Origin: Cristatella mucedo
Lineage: Eukaryota > Bryozoa > Phylactolaemata > Cristatellidae
Length of the DNA: 64,000 bases
Reading direction: 5' to 3'
Assembly (NCBI GenBank): GCA_009760855.2
Contig: WPIO01000016.1
Location: 705,001 to 769,000, forward strand
Made by a program: the position numbers and the translations under genes. This document shows, one piece after another, positions 1-13,200 of the stretch. Numbering within the stretch: position 1 is the first letter of the stretch; every line of letters begins with the position of its first letter. The notes beneath the pieces were generated by a model. That model searched no databases and was not told where the DNA came from. It saw nothing but the letters and a program-made list of their open reading frames with translations.

Positions 1-84
1 GTGCATAACCAAGGATTTTAATATCACATGATAATACCTGACACACTAACTCATTCAAAGAAATTACAAACAGTGTCTACTCAC

Positions 85-177
85 AAAACAAGCCAGTCAA
101 AATGTTGATGTCATAATAGAAGAATGGTGTATTTGGCGCAGCCGCTGCAACCTGCCTCATGTATTCAACCAGTGCCT
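85..177 (-). CDS. Lyase-like gene, exon 6 (catalytic Tyr region)
   Basis: Acceptor CCTTTTTTATTTCAG; donor TTTT|GTGAGT; 93 bp. It encodes [22 protein letters not shown] followed by DINILTGLF. The AAAAP.(T/L)PF.YY run is very close to vertebrate N-acetylneuraminate lyase. Tyr144 is the expected catalytic Tyr. The usual His-Ile-Pro after it is Asp-Ile-Asn. The exon leaves one base for the next exon, which lies outside the window. Confidence 0.88.
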
Positions 178-3100
178 CTGAAATAAAAAAGGAAGCCTTA
201 ACGAAAGGAGAATGCACAGACACTAGTCTTTTCACTAACGAGATCATTTGTAGGCCCCAAATATAACTTGTAGGCATTCTAATAGGCTGAATGCAAGAAA
301 CTAAGCGTAAATCCATTTTTACAAGATAAGCTGCTGCACTGAAGGATAAGTTCAAGCTTTGGTGGTGAAAGAGAGAGCCATGAGTGCCCCAGTGTGTGTT
401 AGGTCATGCAGTGCTCTGAACGATGCTCTAGCGATGGTAAAGTCTCTGCAAAGACTCAGAGTAGAGAACTCAGCTCAGAGACTTGGCTGGTTGCCACACA
501 CAAAAACAAGATCGCATCTGTCAGCTACATGCCACCACGAGGCGTATCTACTTAAAGGCCAGCTCATCAGCAGTCTAAGTCACGATGCAATACAGCGATC
601 GCTTCCATGTTCTCCACATATTCAATCTGTTCTGAATCAGTGGCAATTGCATTCAAAGCAGCAGGCGATGGAATTGAGGAACTAAAGACAAATGATTAGC
701 AATTACAAGAATTAACAATTACAAGCCCACACAGACAGCCAAGCAATTACAGCAATTAAGGCAGCATTATAAAATAATAGTGAAATAACAATGAATTTGT
801 ATAGCTCCCTCGGTTAACTTTATGTCTTTCTAGGCACTTTAGATATGTTGCAAAGGAGTGTGGCCAAATAGGTGGTGATAGCATGCTAAATGTAAACAAG
901 CATAACAAGGTTAGAGGTTACATGCGCAGGATGAGCATCCATTAAATGCTTAGTGTAAGCTTGCAGGGTCAGCATCCACAAGCACACAAAAACGAATCAC
1001 AGAGATCCTCTATATGCCGTAATAAACAGGTGCGCTTTTAGCTTATTTTTAAATGTGATCAAGTCAGGCGGTGTCGTGACGTCACTCGGGAGTGAGTTCC
1101 AGGCTTTGGGAGCATACGAACTGAAGGCATGGCCTCCACAGGATATGAGATTCATATGAGGTTTAGGTAAATTATTTGATTCAGAAAAGCAGGCGATACA
1201 ATGCCTAGCCTGGGAGGTTGGTCTGATAGGTAGGCTGAAGCCAGATAACCAAGGGACATAGAAGTGAGGGACAAAACCTTGAAGTCAATGCACTGTTTGA
1301 ATGGAAGCCACTGAAGGTAAGCTAAAAGTGGTGTGATGTGGCAGCTGCGAAGCTCACGACGTACAAGTCTAGCTCCAGAGTTTTGCACCAACTATAAACA
1401 CCTAGTTGCACAGGCCGGCAGACCAGCAAGTAATGAGTTACAGAAGTCGAGACGGGATGTAATAAATGCATGACCAATTTACATGTAGTTTCTGTCTAAG
1501 CAAGCCCGAATTTTAAATAAATACAAGCCGATTTAACAGCCTCTTTTGTATATGTAGTTCGATTGCATGTGGGCTGGTACAGCTCCTTTCCTCAACAGCT
1601 GGTGGGAGCATCCTCGAGAGGGGCCTGTGCACAGCTGTGGTCACCTTCTAATGAGGCGTTGACACAGGCCGATAACCCCCTGGTGAACAGATGGTGAATT
1701 CACCATCGGGGTCGGCCAACTGACAGCCAGGGCCGAGGGGAGTCGAGTAGGAGTAGGGGCCGAGGGGAGCCGTTCGCTCTTCGGCTCCGTGAGTGGTAAT
1801 AAACTGTCGGTGTTGGGCATCGGCTGGCTCTCTGATGGGCGAACCAAACTACAGTATAGCGACAGAAGAGCTTTTACGGCTATCACCACCACTTGCAGTG
1901 GGAATAAAGAATCGCCCATCGCAGAATTCGAACCCACGACTTCGGGACCGAGGTCGTGAAAAGCAACCGCCGTACCTAGTAAGCCATCACGGCTCAGCAA
2001 CGTTACATAGCTGAAAGTAGGCAGGCTTGACTATGTAGTCGTCCAATGAGAGATCACCTTGGAACAGGACACTCAAGTTTCGTGCAGATGCAATAGGAGT
2101 TATGCTGGCAGAGCCAATTTTTAGCGTTAAGTGTTCCCATTTCTGAATCACATATGGTTTGCATATAACTAGTAAGTTGGTTTTATTGTCATCCATGTGC
2201 GGATGTCATCGATACACGAAGCAAGGGAATTGAGAGAATTCCACATGCCGAGGGCTGGAAGGGATCAAAGCAAAAGTACAGCTTAGCGTCGTCAGCATAG
2301 AAGTGAAAGCCTATATTGTGACTGGCAATCATATCGGCAAGAAGGAGAGTGTAAACCATGAAAACAACTAGACCAAGCACAAAGCCCTGAGGTACACCGT
2401 ACTTCAGGGATAATCTTGGTCCATTCACATCAATGCTTTGGAGTCTCCCATTGAGATAGGACCTGAACCATTGTAGTGCTGTGCCAGTGACTCCCAGGCG
2501 AGATGAGGGCACTCGAGAAAGACTTGGGGATAGATGGTATCAAAAGCTGGCAAAAGATCAAGCAAAAAAAGCAGAGAGACCTTACCTAAGCATGCATTCC
2601 TAAGAACGTCGTTATACACCCAAAGCTCTGCCAACTCTGTGGAGAGATTAGCTCTAGCACCAGACTGGACAGACTGGAACTTACTAGCTAGGTTTGAAGT
2701 TTCAATATATGATTTCAGCTGGTCTGCCACAATTGGTTCCAGTGTCTTTCATAAAAAAGGTAGAAGGGAGACTGAACAAAAGTTGCTCAAGTTCTCTTGG
2801 TTTAGTGTTACTTTCTTGAGTAGTAGCCTGACTACAGCCTTTTTGAAAAGTGTTAGCTAATGATATGAGGATAATGACATATGTATAATGTTTCGTAGCA
2901 GATCTATGCACCGCAGAAGCAGGACAGTAGGAGAAGAGTCTAGAGAGCTAGTTTTCTTCTTTGAACGGGAGATGAAATTCAGGATGAGGTCACTCTTGGC
3001 TTCCTTGAATGTGGACATTGAGAACATTAACTGCATGGAATTGAGGATCAGGAGTCCAGAGGGGATGCTGACACCCACCCGGAGGGATGGACTCTTGAAA

Positions 3101-3326
3101 CTTGAAGCTAGAAAAGCGATGTACTAGACCACCACAGGGATCACAAGTTAAAACACAGGAACACACATGGACGTGCGGGCATGCTCACCCATATGCACTT
3201 ATGCACTTTCATGCATTCAAGCACATGCACATACATACAAATGCATAAATATGTGAACATGTGCATATGCATACACACACACACACATACATTTTTGTAA
3301 GAATGTGTGCAAGCATGCACACACAT

Positions 3327-3395
<69 letters not shown>

Positions 3396-4164
3396 CACAC
3401 ACACACACTCACACACACAGACATGCAAATACAAACACACACGTGGACACATACACACACACGCACACAGGTATGCACATGCAAATACACACGTGTGCAC
3501 ACCAATGCACACACAAAAACATAAATCTGCATCAATGCACAGCTGCATGTGCTAGCAGGTCGACTCACCGACGGTATCAGGCTTGAAAAACGCTGGTGAC
3601 AGAGCAGCAATGGCTGGTGCATGTATGCTCTCAGCATGGGCAGCCTACATGTAATAAAGAGCACATCAGTCGCAAACAGTATGAATAGCATTCAGCATGT
3701 GACACAAGCTCGCACCAAGATCTGTCCTGGTGGCAGGCTTCGTGTAGCCGGGCACTGCCGGATGCCATCGTGGATAACCACCGTGTACTAGGGTTGCCAT
3801 CACAATCACATAATGCATAATGTACAGGGTATCTGAATCTGTAATTCCATGAAGCCACAAAGACTAAATGGACGTTATTAGAAAGTTTTCTGCAGCATAT
3901 GCAAGCCAAGCAGCTTTCGGTTTGAGCACACGGCTGCCAACAAACTTTGGCTCGTGTAACAATGCAAAAGTGAGAAGGTGAGTTAGTAGGGCAGTGGAGG
4001 AAGTACTTAGCACAGAGGTGGTAGGGCAGGACTACCGAAAAAGATCTTTGCACGTTGCAAATAAACAGATGCTGATTGTGCAGCACACACAACATGTACT
4101 CAAGAAACTACCTAATGGACACGTGCGGACACACGACGTATGCTTGCTGGCAAACACGCAAGCA

Positions 4165-4233
<69 letters not shown>

Positions 4234-7200
4234 TTATATATATACACTACGTGTACAAAATAACTACATAATATATATATATATATATATATTTAGCTAT
4301 GTAGTATGCATAGTATAAATAGTTGTGACAGCCCTCAGCACGACCTCTAGACGAGCTGGGTAGTGAGACCGAGCAACAAGTCTGCTGCCTCCAACACCAA
4401 GCACTTTATTCAGAACCACACCGGCAATGCCCAGTCTACACCCTCTAGACAGCTGCTGCATGTAAATTATGCATGGCAGCAGGATATCTGTGCATTGCAG
4501 AAGCAGGACAGTGGGAATAGGATCCAGAGGACTAGTCGTCTTCTTTGATTGGGATATGAGCTTCAGAATGAGGTCATTAGTAGCCTCTTTGAATGTAGAC
4601 ATTAAGATGCAGCATGGAATCGAGTGAGTACCCTGAGAGAACCTCGTCTCTTTCCAGGTGCTTCACATATGCAGAAAGGCTCGAACCCACGACCGCTAAG
4701 GCGATCGCCTTATCCCCTGGGCCAAACTGCCCTGCCCAACTGGCGTCAGTGACATGACAGATACCAAGCCAAGAGCTATCACACGCTCACGACTGGTCAC
4801 TCGCGGCTGATCGGCAGAAGCTGCTGCTGGAAAAAAGTTGAAAGACTCCTCCACCTTGGAAGGAAGAAGAAACCGAAGAACCGACATGACATACCACGAG
4901 TGACATACCACGAGTCAGGTCGCTTACCAGCTCAGTGGCGTCTTTCAAGCATCCTGCTCCAACGTGAACAATCACTGTGTCGAATCTGTCAACGACGAAC
5001 CGATACGAGGGATGGAGGTCTTAACAAGCAGCAGTAATAAGTTAGCTGCCAATAGTGCCTGCCGGGGGGGGGGGGGGGGAGGAGGCTACGTTGGCAAACG
5101 GTCGTGCAGTGGTCAATACAAACTACGCAGAGCATGAGAAAATCTGGCTGACACTTTGCATGCGAGCCCACTGGCATGCAGCCGAAGTCGGCAAGCAGCG
5201 TTCTTTGGCTGGGCTCGCACAATGCGTGGTCGACAATACCAAGGTGGTGGCTCGAAGAGACACTGCGCCAGCCATTGAATTAGGCCCTTGACATTGCACG
5301 TGCATACACTGCACATAGTTAGCAGAGTGGGAAATTTGATAAATGATCGCGACCACTCTCTTCACAGAACCAAAGGCTGTGCACCTGCAGCAACTAGAGT
5401 CCGCCGCTATACACTATTGCCAGAAATGGTATGACATCCAGCTGCTGAGAATGTTAAGAAGATATCTTACGACCAAAAGAACTGTAGGCTGATTTTATTA
5501 ATGCTATACGAGTTAATGACCTCATAAGATTTCTTTGAGCTCATGAAGTGCTTTATAATGTGGTGGATTTCTCACAACCTCCTGGCGTGATTGTTCCCTA
5601 GTGCTAGATGTTGCTCTGGTCATGCACGTTGGCAAAATATTGATATGTGATTATGGGTGGAAGAAATCACAGGAAATTCCAGTGTTACATTGTAACTCGG
5701 TCCCGAGTGTCCTTCCGTGAGCCGCCTACTGTCGGGCAGGGATCGGAACCCACGAACTGGGTCGTGAAGGGCATGCACAACGTAGGTTTCGTCACTTCCT
5801 GATGCTGAATTTCGTCGTAAGTGACGAAGCATTCACTTGTCTTGACAGCCCTGCACCCCAAGGCTTCTCCTTCCTGTTAAAGAGATCGTTGTATGCAACG
5901 TTTCTGCTAAGATTCTGCCGTGGAATCCAGAGGAGCTTCTTTCGAGGTTTGTTTTGATCGTTGCTGTCTTCGATAGCTACTCGTGTATTCTGCTTGCTTT
6001 TTGCTGATCTATTTGTTTATGCAGGTCTATATAGACTAGCCTGTCTGCAAAAGTAGGTGGAAACTACAGGAGGAACCTGAGGAAATCGGTGGGAAAATCT
6101 TCAGATGCATTTAAAGTTATCGTATTTTGAGTAGTAGTTTAAGTTTGATGTAGTTTTATGAGCTATTATTGCCTGAAATTACATTACTATGATAAGTATA
6201 GCGATTAGATTATTGTTCAGGGATCTTCGAAGGACAGCAAATGTTAGATAGAGATGCAAATCTCTCTTTGAACCCCCTTTGTAACTAGCATTTCTATTTA
6301 CAGGACTTGCATACATACACACAAAAATACAGATTGACAATTCTTGAATTTTACTTCCTGAATGGCTGCTTCCTTGCAGCAAATGTGAAGTGCATAGAAA
6401 GAGATTTTCGTTCTCTGGGAGGTCTATAACGAATTTATTATTATTATTATTATTATTCTAGTCATCAGGCCGGCTTTCAATAGTCAGGTTATCATCGCTG
6501 CTGCCGATTATCGTCACTTTTCTTAAGCATGTTCTATAACTCCAACACACCAGCACTGAATAGACTAGCACCTGTTGAAGCTGCTGTAGTCGAGGCTACA
6601 CAGCTAGCAATGGCAGCAGCTACGTAGCAACAACAGCAGCTGCATAGCAACTGCAGCTGCTGCATGCTCCGTGTTAAGCCCAGGCTTGAACCGGGTTTTA
6701 GGAAATCGGGGTCTGATGCAGATCTGGTCAATTTCAAAGAATTCCTTCGAGTTTACACCCGGAAGCTTAAAAAATCTAGGGCTTCTTTTTTCACTCGAAA
6801 ACTGAACTCCTGCCAGTCGGACCCAAAACAGATTTATAAGACAGTATACAATTTAATGGCCGATGCCGAGAGGTCTGACTCCCCAGATATTAATGGCTCA
6901 GCCAAAAACGTTTTAGCATTCTTTACTGAAACAATTGCCCACATTCGTCCTCCATAAGGACCCCTCCAAGTAAAGCAATTGTGGAATCACAACCTGCGAC
7001 CTGCCTTGAAAGGTTTTCCGAGGTTTCTGCATGCGATGTGGCTACCTTAATAAGATCTAGTAAAAAAGAGCTCGTTTCCTGAAGACCCTATACCATCAGC
7101 AAATGTAAAGTGCCTAGAAAGAGATCGAGTTCTCTGAGGGCACTTTATCCAGTCCATTATTATTACTATTATTATTATTATCATATCTGTGGTCTTCACT

Positions 7201-10200
7201 GGTGGACCGACTTAGCCCTGCCACAATCGAGATTGTTAATGCTTCTTTGGAAAAGGGGTTGTACCCAAGTCCTTCAAATCGGCAATCGTTAGACCCATAC
7301 TTAGACAGCCTAGATTGGATACAGAGGTCTTGCAAACTATTGCCCAGTTTCGATTCTTCCTTTTTTGTCAAATATTCTTGAAAAAATTGTCGCTAAGCAG
7401 CTGGTTGCACAAACTGAAACGAATGAAATGTCAGAAACATTTCAATCAAGGTTCAAGAGGCAGCACTCCACTGAAACTGCTCTCCTTCGTGTTAACAATG
7501 ACATTCTATGTGGCAACGATGACTGGAATGTCACTGCCCTAGCTCTGCTAGATCTATCAGCTGCCTTTGACACCACTGATCACGATGGTCTGCTTGAACG
7601 ATTGAGAACAACGATCGGTCTGACTGACGAGGCACTGGCAGGGTTTTAATCGTACTTGTCTGATCGTGTTCAATCTGTGTCGTGTGGGGGTCAGGTCTCA
7701 CACACGAGACAGGTCAACTGTGGAGTCCCTCGAGGGTCCATCCTCGGTCCCTTGCTGTTCTCCATTTATACTCAACCTCTTGGAAAAGTGATTAAGGACC
7801 GTGGAGTAGAATATCACTTTTATGCTAACGATACTCAGCAGTATTTGTCATTCAAACCGTCGGAAACAGCGGCAGCAACTAATAAACACTGAATGCTTAC
7901 CTGGCCGACATTCAATCCTGGATGACGGAAACGCCAGTCCTGCTTCTGAACTTCTCCAGCCCATGTTTGTCATAATTTAATCTTCCTTCTTGCAGGCAGA
8001 TTACACGGCCGGTTTTTCTTCAAGTATTACTTAATACTTGTTCCATCCCTGATTGGTCATGGGAAAATTGCCTTTGTTAGGGACGTATGAAATAGCCCTT
8101 CGCAAAGTACCTCCGATGAATTTAAATCTTGCACGACTATCTTTTACACCTGCTGCTTCATGATTTGATTCCTATTTGAAGAGCCGGTTCTTAAAACTAA
8201 ATTACCATAAACCGAACTGCTGCTCATTGGAAACGCTAAGCCTGTGGCTGGATTAAAAGGCTTTGCTCTTCTAATAGGTGATGCTGTTGTGCGATCATCA
8301 ATCACCCCATGCTCAAAATTACGTGTCGTTCTCGACAGCTGCCTAAATTTACAACTACAGCTGCATGTTAACTGCACAAAATTGAGCAAGACAGTGTACG
8401 CAAATTCGATAGAGCCCAAGCTGAAAACCAGAGACAACGTCGGACCATCTAAACCCAAGGCCTAGCTACAAGGCCTAGCTACAACAGTGTCATCGGCATT
8501 AAGCTCTACAAACCACTTCATACAGTCGACCTCACTGTAACGGTGCTCGCACTCTAAGACCCAGATCGTGGCTTCGAATCCTGCAGCAGGTATTCCTTGA
8601 TTGCCCATAGCAAGAGGGCTGGCAGTCGATAATGCTCTTGTGCTGCTATATAAAAGAGACTGTTTGATCAGCTAAACTTTGCCGTTACTTCTTCACCTGC
8701 TACGATAGCAGCCTATTCTTAGGCTCAGATTGAGCACAAGAGAAGCTCTTGCGCATGAGCACCTCTCGCCCAAGAGAGAGATTGCAGCTGGTGTGCATGC
8801 ATGCACGCGTGTGCGTGTCGTATCTCCACTTGTAACTCAACAAAGGGCCACAAAGGCAATGTGGGTGTTACACAGGAGAGTTTTACATAGCGCACTCAAG
8901 GCCTAAGTGGCTTTCGGCACATATTCAGTAGCCAACAGACTTCATCTCACGCAAAAAATTGAGAAAGTGTGAAACATTGCTGAGTCAGGAGAGCAGTGGA
9001 GTTCGTGAGTAGCATGAAAGTAGCAGCTCAGGATGGCTGGAAAGCATGAGCCATAGTCAGCAGCAGGAGAGTAGATGTTTCCTAAGAATTGTGGGAGTGA
9101 GTTCGGCAGTTTCGGACGTACAGAGTAAAAGCTTCTGTCGCCAGCAGGCTGCTAATGCCAGCTTAAGCCAGCCACTGGCTACAGTTGAGCTAGTCTGGGT
9201 TTGGCCTGCTCGTGCAAAACCAGTATGGATGTAGGCAGACTCCCAGGGGCTCATAGCGATGGTAACTACCTTGACCTTTAGAGCTCGGCTTGTCTCCTAC
9301 AAGTGGTGGCCACCTACAGCATGCACATAAGACGAGTTACGGCACATCTGCTATATTCCAGAATGAGCCTTCAGAAGCTCGACCTTGCATGCTCGAGCTG
9401 TAGTCACAAACCTTCAAATCAGACCCGTCAAACTAAACCCTTCAACCTGAACCCTTCAACCAGAGCCTAGGCTGTGTGCCTAGCGATACCTGAGCTACAT
9501 CCGAGATTGCTGACTGGAAGCTGACTGGTGCTGCCTGCCAGGCTGGCTGTAGACAGCGAACTTATCAGTCTATTTGCCTGGATGCAGGGTTCAACATCGA
9601 TAAGCAATGGGGGGGGGGCAGCGCGGGTAAATCTATATCGGACAGGCAGCAACAGCAATAGGTATTCTGCCCGTGAGGCATTCGTTGGCCTGAATCCAGC
9701 TGCCTTGTCGCTTCATTTCTGCTTTCTGCCTCTAAGATCTGGCAGCTCTGAACATTCCGGGCACAGCTGAACAGCTCTCACAACAGCTGAAATAAAAAAT
9801 ACTAGCTAATTTAACAGCTTCTATTTACATGCATATATAGCAACAGAAGAGCCTCAAAGGCTATCACCACTGCTTATTGGTAGGAATATCGGCCACCTAC
9901 TGGCCGAGAGCTGGCGGAAGAAGCTGCCACACTGATTTGGCCCAGCGGCTACGGTGCTCGACCCGACCCAGGGTCTGGTGGAGGTCGTGGGCTCGAGCCC
10001 CGTGGTAGATGCAAAGCGCCTGAATAGAGACTAAAGCTCTCTCGGGGCGCTATACAAATGAATCATATTTTTTAATTCATTCAGCTCACAGAGTCACTCG
10101 GACCAATGCCATTCCTCATTAATTCATTCGCTCCCGACCCGAAGGCTAGCTACTGCCACCGAGGCGGCCGCCGCCCTTGAAAGATGACACCCAAGTCACA

Positions 10201-13200
10201 GCACGAGACCCAGAAGCACTGGGCTGCCTGGGAGCTGCAGCTTATTTGGGCAATTGCAGCAGCAGCTTCGCCACCACCACCTGCTGCCTTGGTGCCTAAT
10301 AATAACAGTAATAATAATAATAGCAATAATAATAATAATACGTTTGATACAGCACCATTGGAGAACTCAATCTCTTTCTAGGCACTTTACATCTGCTACA
10401 GAAATAGCACTACTCACGCACCTGCCGCAATCTAAGGAAGGTGGCCTCGGCCCCAGAATGACCACGATGGCACTATGGGCCATGGCAGGCTGATTTGAAC
10501 CACGAAAAAGTCGCACGGCACGAAGGAACGTGGCGCTACAATGCAGCAGATGGCACATGAGATCAAGGCACCTTCCGGTCACAGCCGACATCAAGGCCTG
10601 CTGTGGAGCCGTGGCGGGGGGGGGGGGGGGGGGGGGGGGACAGGCAGGCAGCAACGACGACCTGCTGCTCACTGACCTGCCACGTGCCACCTGCAGCCAG
10701 CGCTCAGCTGCCGCCTTCCTCTCGCTGACCGTCATGCTCAGGCCCTCGCCGAGCGTGCCGTTAACTGCAATAGAGCGACAGCCGTGCCGCAGCGATGCCT
10801 TGCTGCTGCTGCTGCTGCAGGCTGAGAGGCCAGCGGGGCAAGTCTAGAGCATAGGTGAGAGCAATGGCACCTCGTGGCATTCAGTCGAGTAGACCGGCCT
10901 CTCGAGCCGAGGCAAAGACACCTGGCGTATTTGCAAGCACTCAGCAGTTGCTTTGCAGCCGTCAGCAGATCAGACAGCAGGGCGCTGTGCTCGACCTTCG
11001 CAGAGCAGACAGTAGAATGTGCTGCAGAGCGATAATCTTTCAAAAGCACACGACACACATTTCACTGCCGTACTGTCAATTGTGGATGAATAATAATATA
11101 ATAATAATATTGCACTTGATAAAGCGCCCTCAGAGAACTTAATCTCTTTCTAGGCGCTTTACATTTGCTGCAAAGTGATACGCAATAGAATAGTAAGTAA
11201 AATCATGCTTGAAAAACAAACAAAATGAATAACATGGTTAGGGGTTACATGCACTGGGTCAGCATGCAAATGTGGTTAGTGGCAGCATGAACAGTGTCAG
11301 CACGCATAAGCACATCGAGGACGAATCACAAGGACCCACTAAATGCTGTCCTAAATAGGTATGTTTTTAAGTTTCTTTTAAATGTGGTCAGGTCAGGGGA
11401 TGTTCTGATGCAGGTCGGGAGGGAGTTCCAGGCTGTGGGAGCATACGAGCTAAATGCACGGTCTCCAAAGGATTTAAGGTTTGTATGAGGTATTTCTAGA
11501 CTGTTGGATTCCGAAAAGCGAGTGGTACGATGCTTTGCCTGATGGGGTAGTATATCTGAAAGATAGGCTGGAGCCATAGAATGAAGAGACCTAAAAGTGA
11601 GCGACAAAACCTTGAAGTCAATCCGTTGCTTGACTGGTAACCAGTGCAGGTCGGCGAGAAGTGGAGTAATGTGGCAACTGCGACGCTCACGACAGACAAG
11701 CCTAGCTGCAGAGTTTTGCACCAGCTGCAATCGCCTGATCGCACATGCTGGTAGGCCAGTAAGCAGTGAGTTGCAGAAGTCGAGACGGGATGTCACGAAT
11801 GCATGGACCAACTTGGACGTGGTATCCTTATCTAAACAAGCCCTAATTTTAGCAATGTTATGAAGCTGAAAATAGGCTGATTTGACTGTGGAGCTGATAT
11901 GGTCGTCTAACGAGAGGTCGCTTTGGAATATGACACCTAGATTTCGAGCTGATGCAACTGAAGATATGCTGGCAGAGCCAATTTTGAAAGTCGACCATGA
12001 TGAACACATAAATGCAGGCATTAACTGGCAGGTGGCGCAGTAGGAGATGCATACACCCATAAGTACACGGGAAGACGGGAGGAGATAATAGTGCATTTGA
12101 TATAGCACGCTCAGAGAACTCGATCTCTCTCTCTAGGCACTTTACATTTGCTGCAAAGGAAGCACGATCAAATGGTTGGTGGTAGCATACTCAATAAACA
12201 ACAAAAATAACATGGCTGGGGGTGGGTGACATGCACAGTTCCAGGAAGCAAGTGTGGTTAGCGAGATGTAAGCACGACAGCATCTAAAGCAAGATGGCTG
12301 CAATAACCATCATTTCTCATTTCTCAGCGCACATTTTGCAGATTGGCGGGCACCTAGAGGCAAGATGACGTCTAGCTGCAACCTGCAACCAAAACTGGCA
12401 GCAGCAAGTAACCCCAGTTGCAGCAGCCAGTGCTCGCAATGGATGAGAGAGCGTGTGCACGTGTTTCGAGTCCTCGGCTCATGTAAAGGTGAATACTGCC
12501 ACAGCTGTACGACAACATGTCAACAGGGTACGGAAAGCTGACATTGTGCAGCCCCCCAGTCCATGCCAGCACCAAATCAGAAGGTAGCATACCAAACAAG
12601 CCATTAATCCCTGTCAGAACCATGTGATCAGCGTAGGCCTCAAAGGCATCAAGCTTGAGTTCCCTGCAAAGAGCGTGAGCTATCAGACATTCGTATAAAT
12701 GCATGCATGCCGTGCACGTGGCTTACAAATCCATTGCTCATCAGCCAAGACATGCAGCCACGGCTCTTAACAAAATCTTATCTGGTCTAAAAGCCTCATT
12801 TGCATAGCAGCCGAAGAGCCTTATTACCTATCACCACCACTTGCAGTTGGCAATACAGGATCGCCCAACTGCAGGATTCGAACCCACGACCTCGGTGGCA
12901 AAGAGGGAGCAACTTACCTCATGGGCTATCACAGCTTAGTAAATGCACTCCACATGCGGCAGCTGATCGCCTTAACTTTTACGGGTGACCTAAGCGGATG
13001 AGCGACATCCGGGGAGAAAGTGAGTCAGCTTTTAGCGTGCAGTCATTGGCCGTCACTCACTTGGTTCTTCATTTCTCTATTTGGAGTCATACCGATTCCG
13101 ATGTAACTAAGCCAAACCAATGCTCTGAATTGCTGATCGATTTTTCAGGCACAGAGTAACTTCGGTTACAAGCTAATGAGACCATTCGCTTATCAAAGGG

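Noticed and set aside
542-690. Minus-strand frame with an HRDL kinase-like motif
   Set aside because: Only four residues match, stops follow directly, and no other kinase motif is nearby.
3141-3691. Long Cys-Val and His-Thr open frames
   Set aside because: They are translations of a CA microsatellite and have no other sequence content.
9931-10070. tRNA gene from A and B box matches
   Set aside because: The boxes belong to SINE A; no full cloverleaf or anticodon arm can be drawn, and the same head recurs with a SINE tail many times.
11326-12108. 260-residue open frame as a host gene
   Set aside because: Its protein is the L2-like LINE B C-terminal end, followed by the LINE B 3' UTR, hairpin and tail; similar copies recur across the window.
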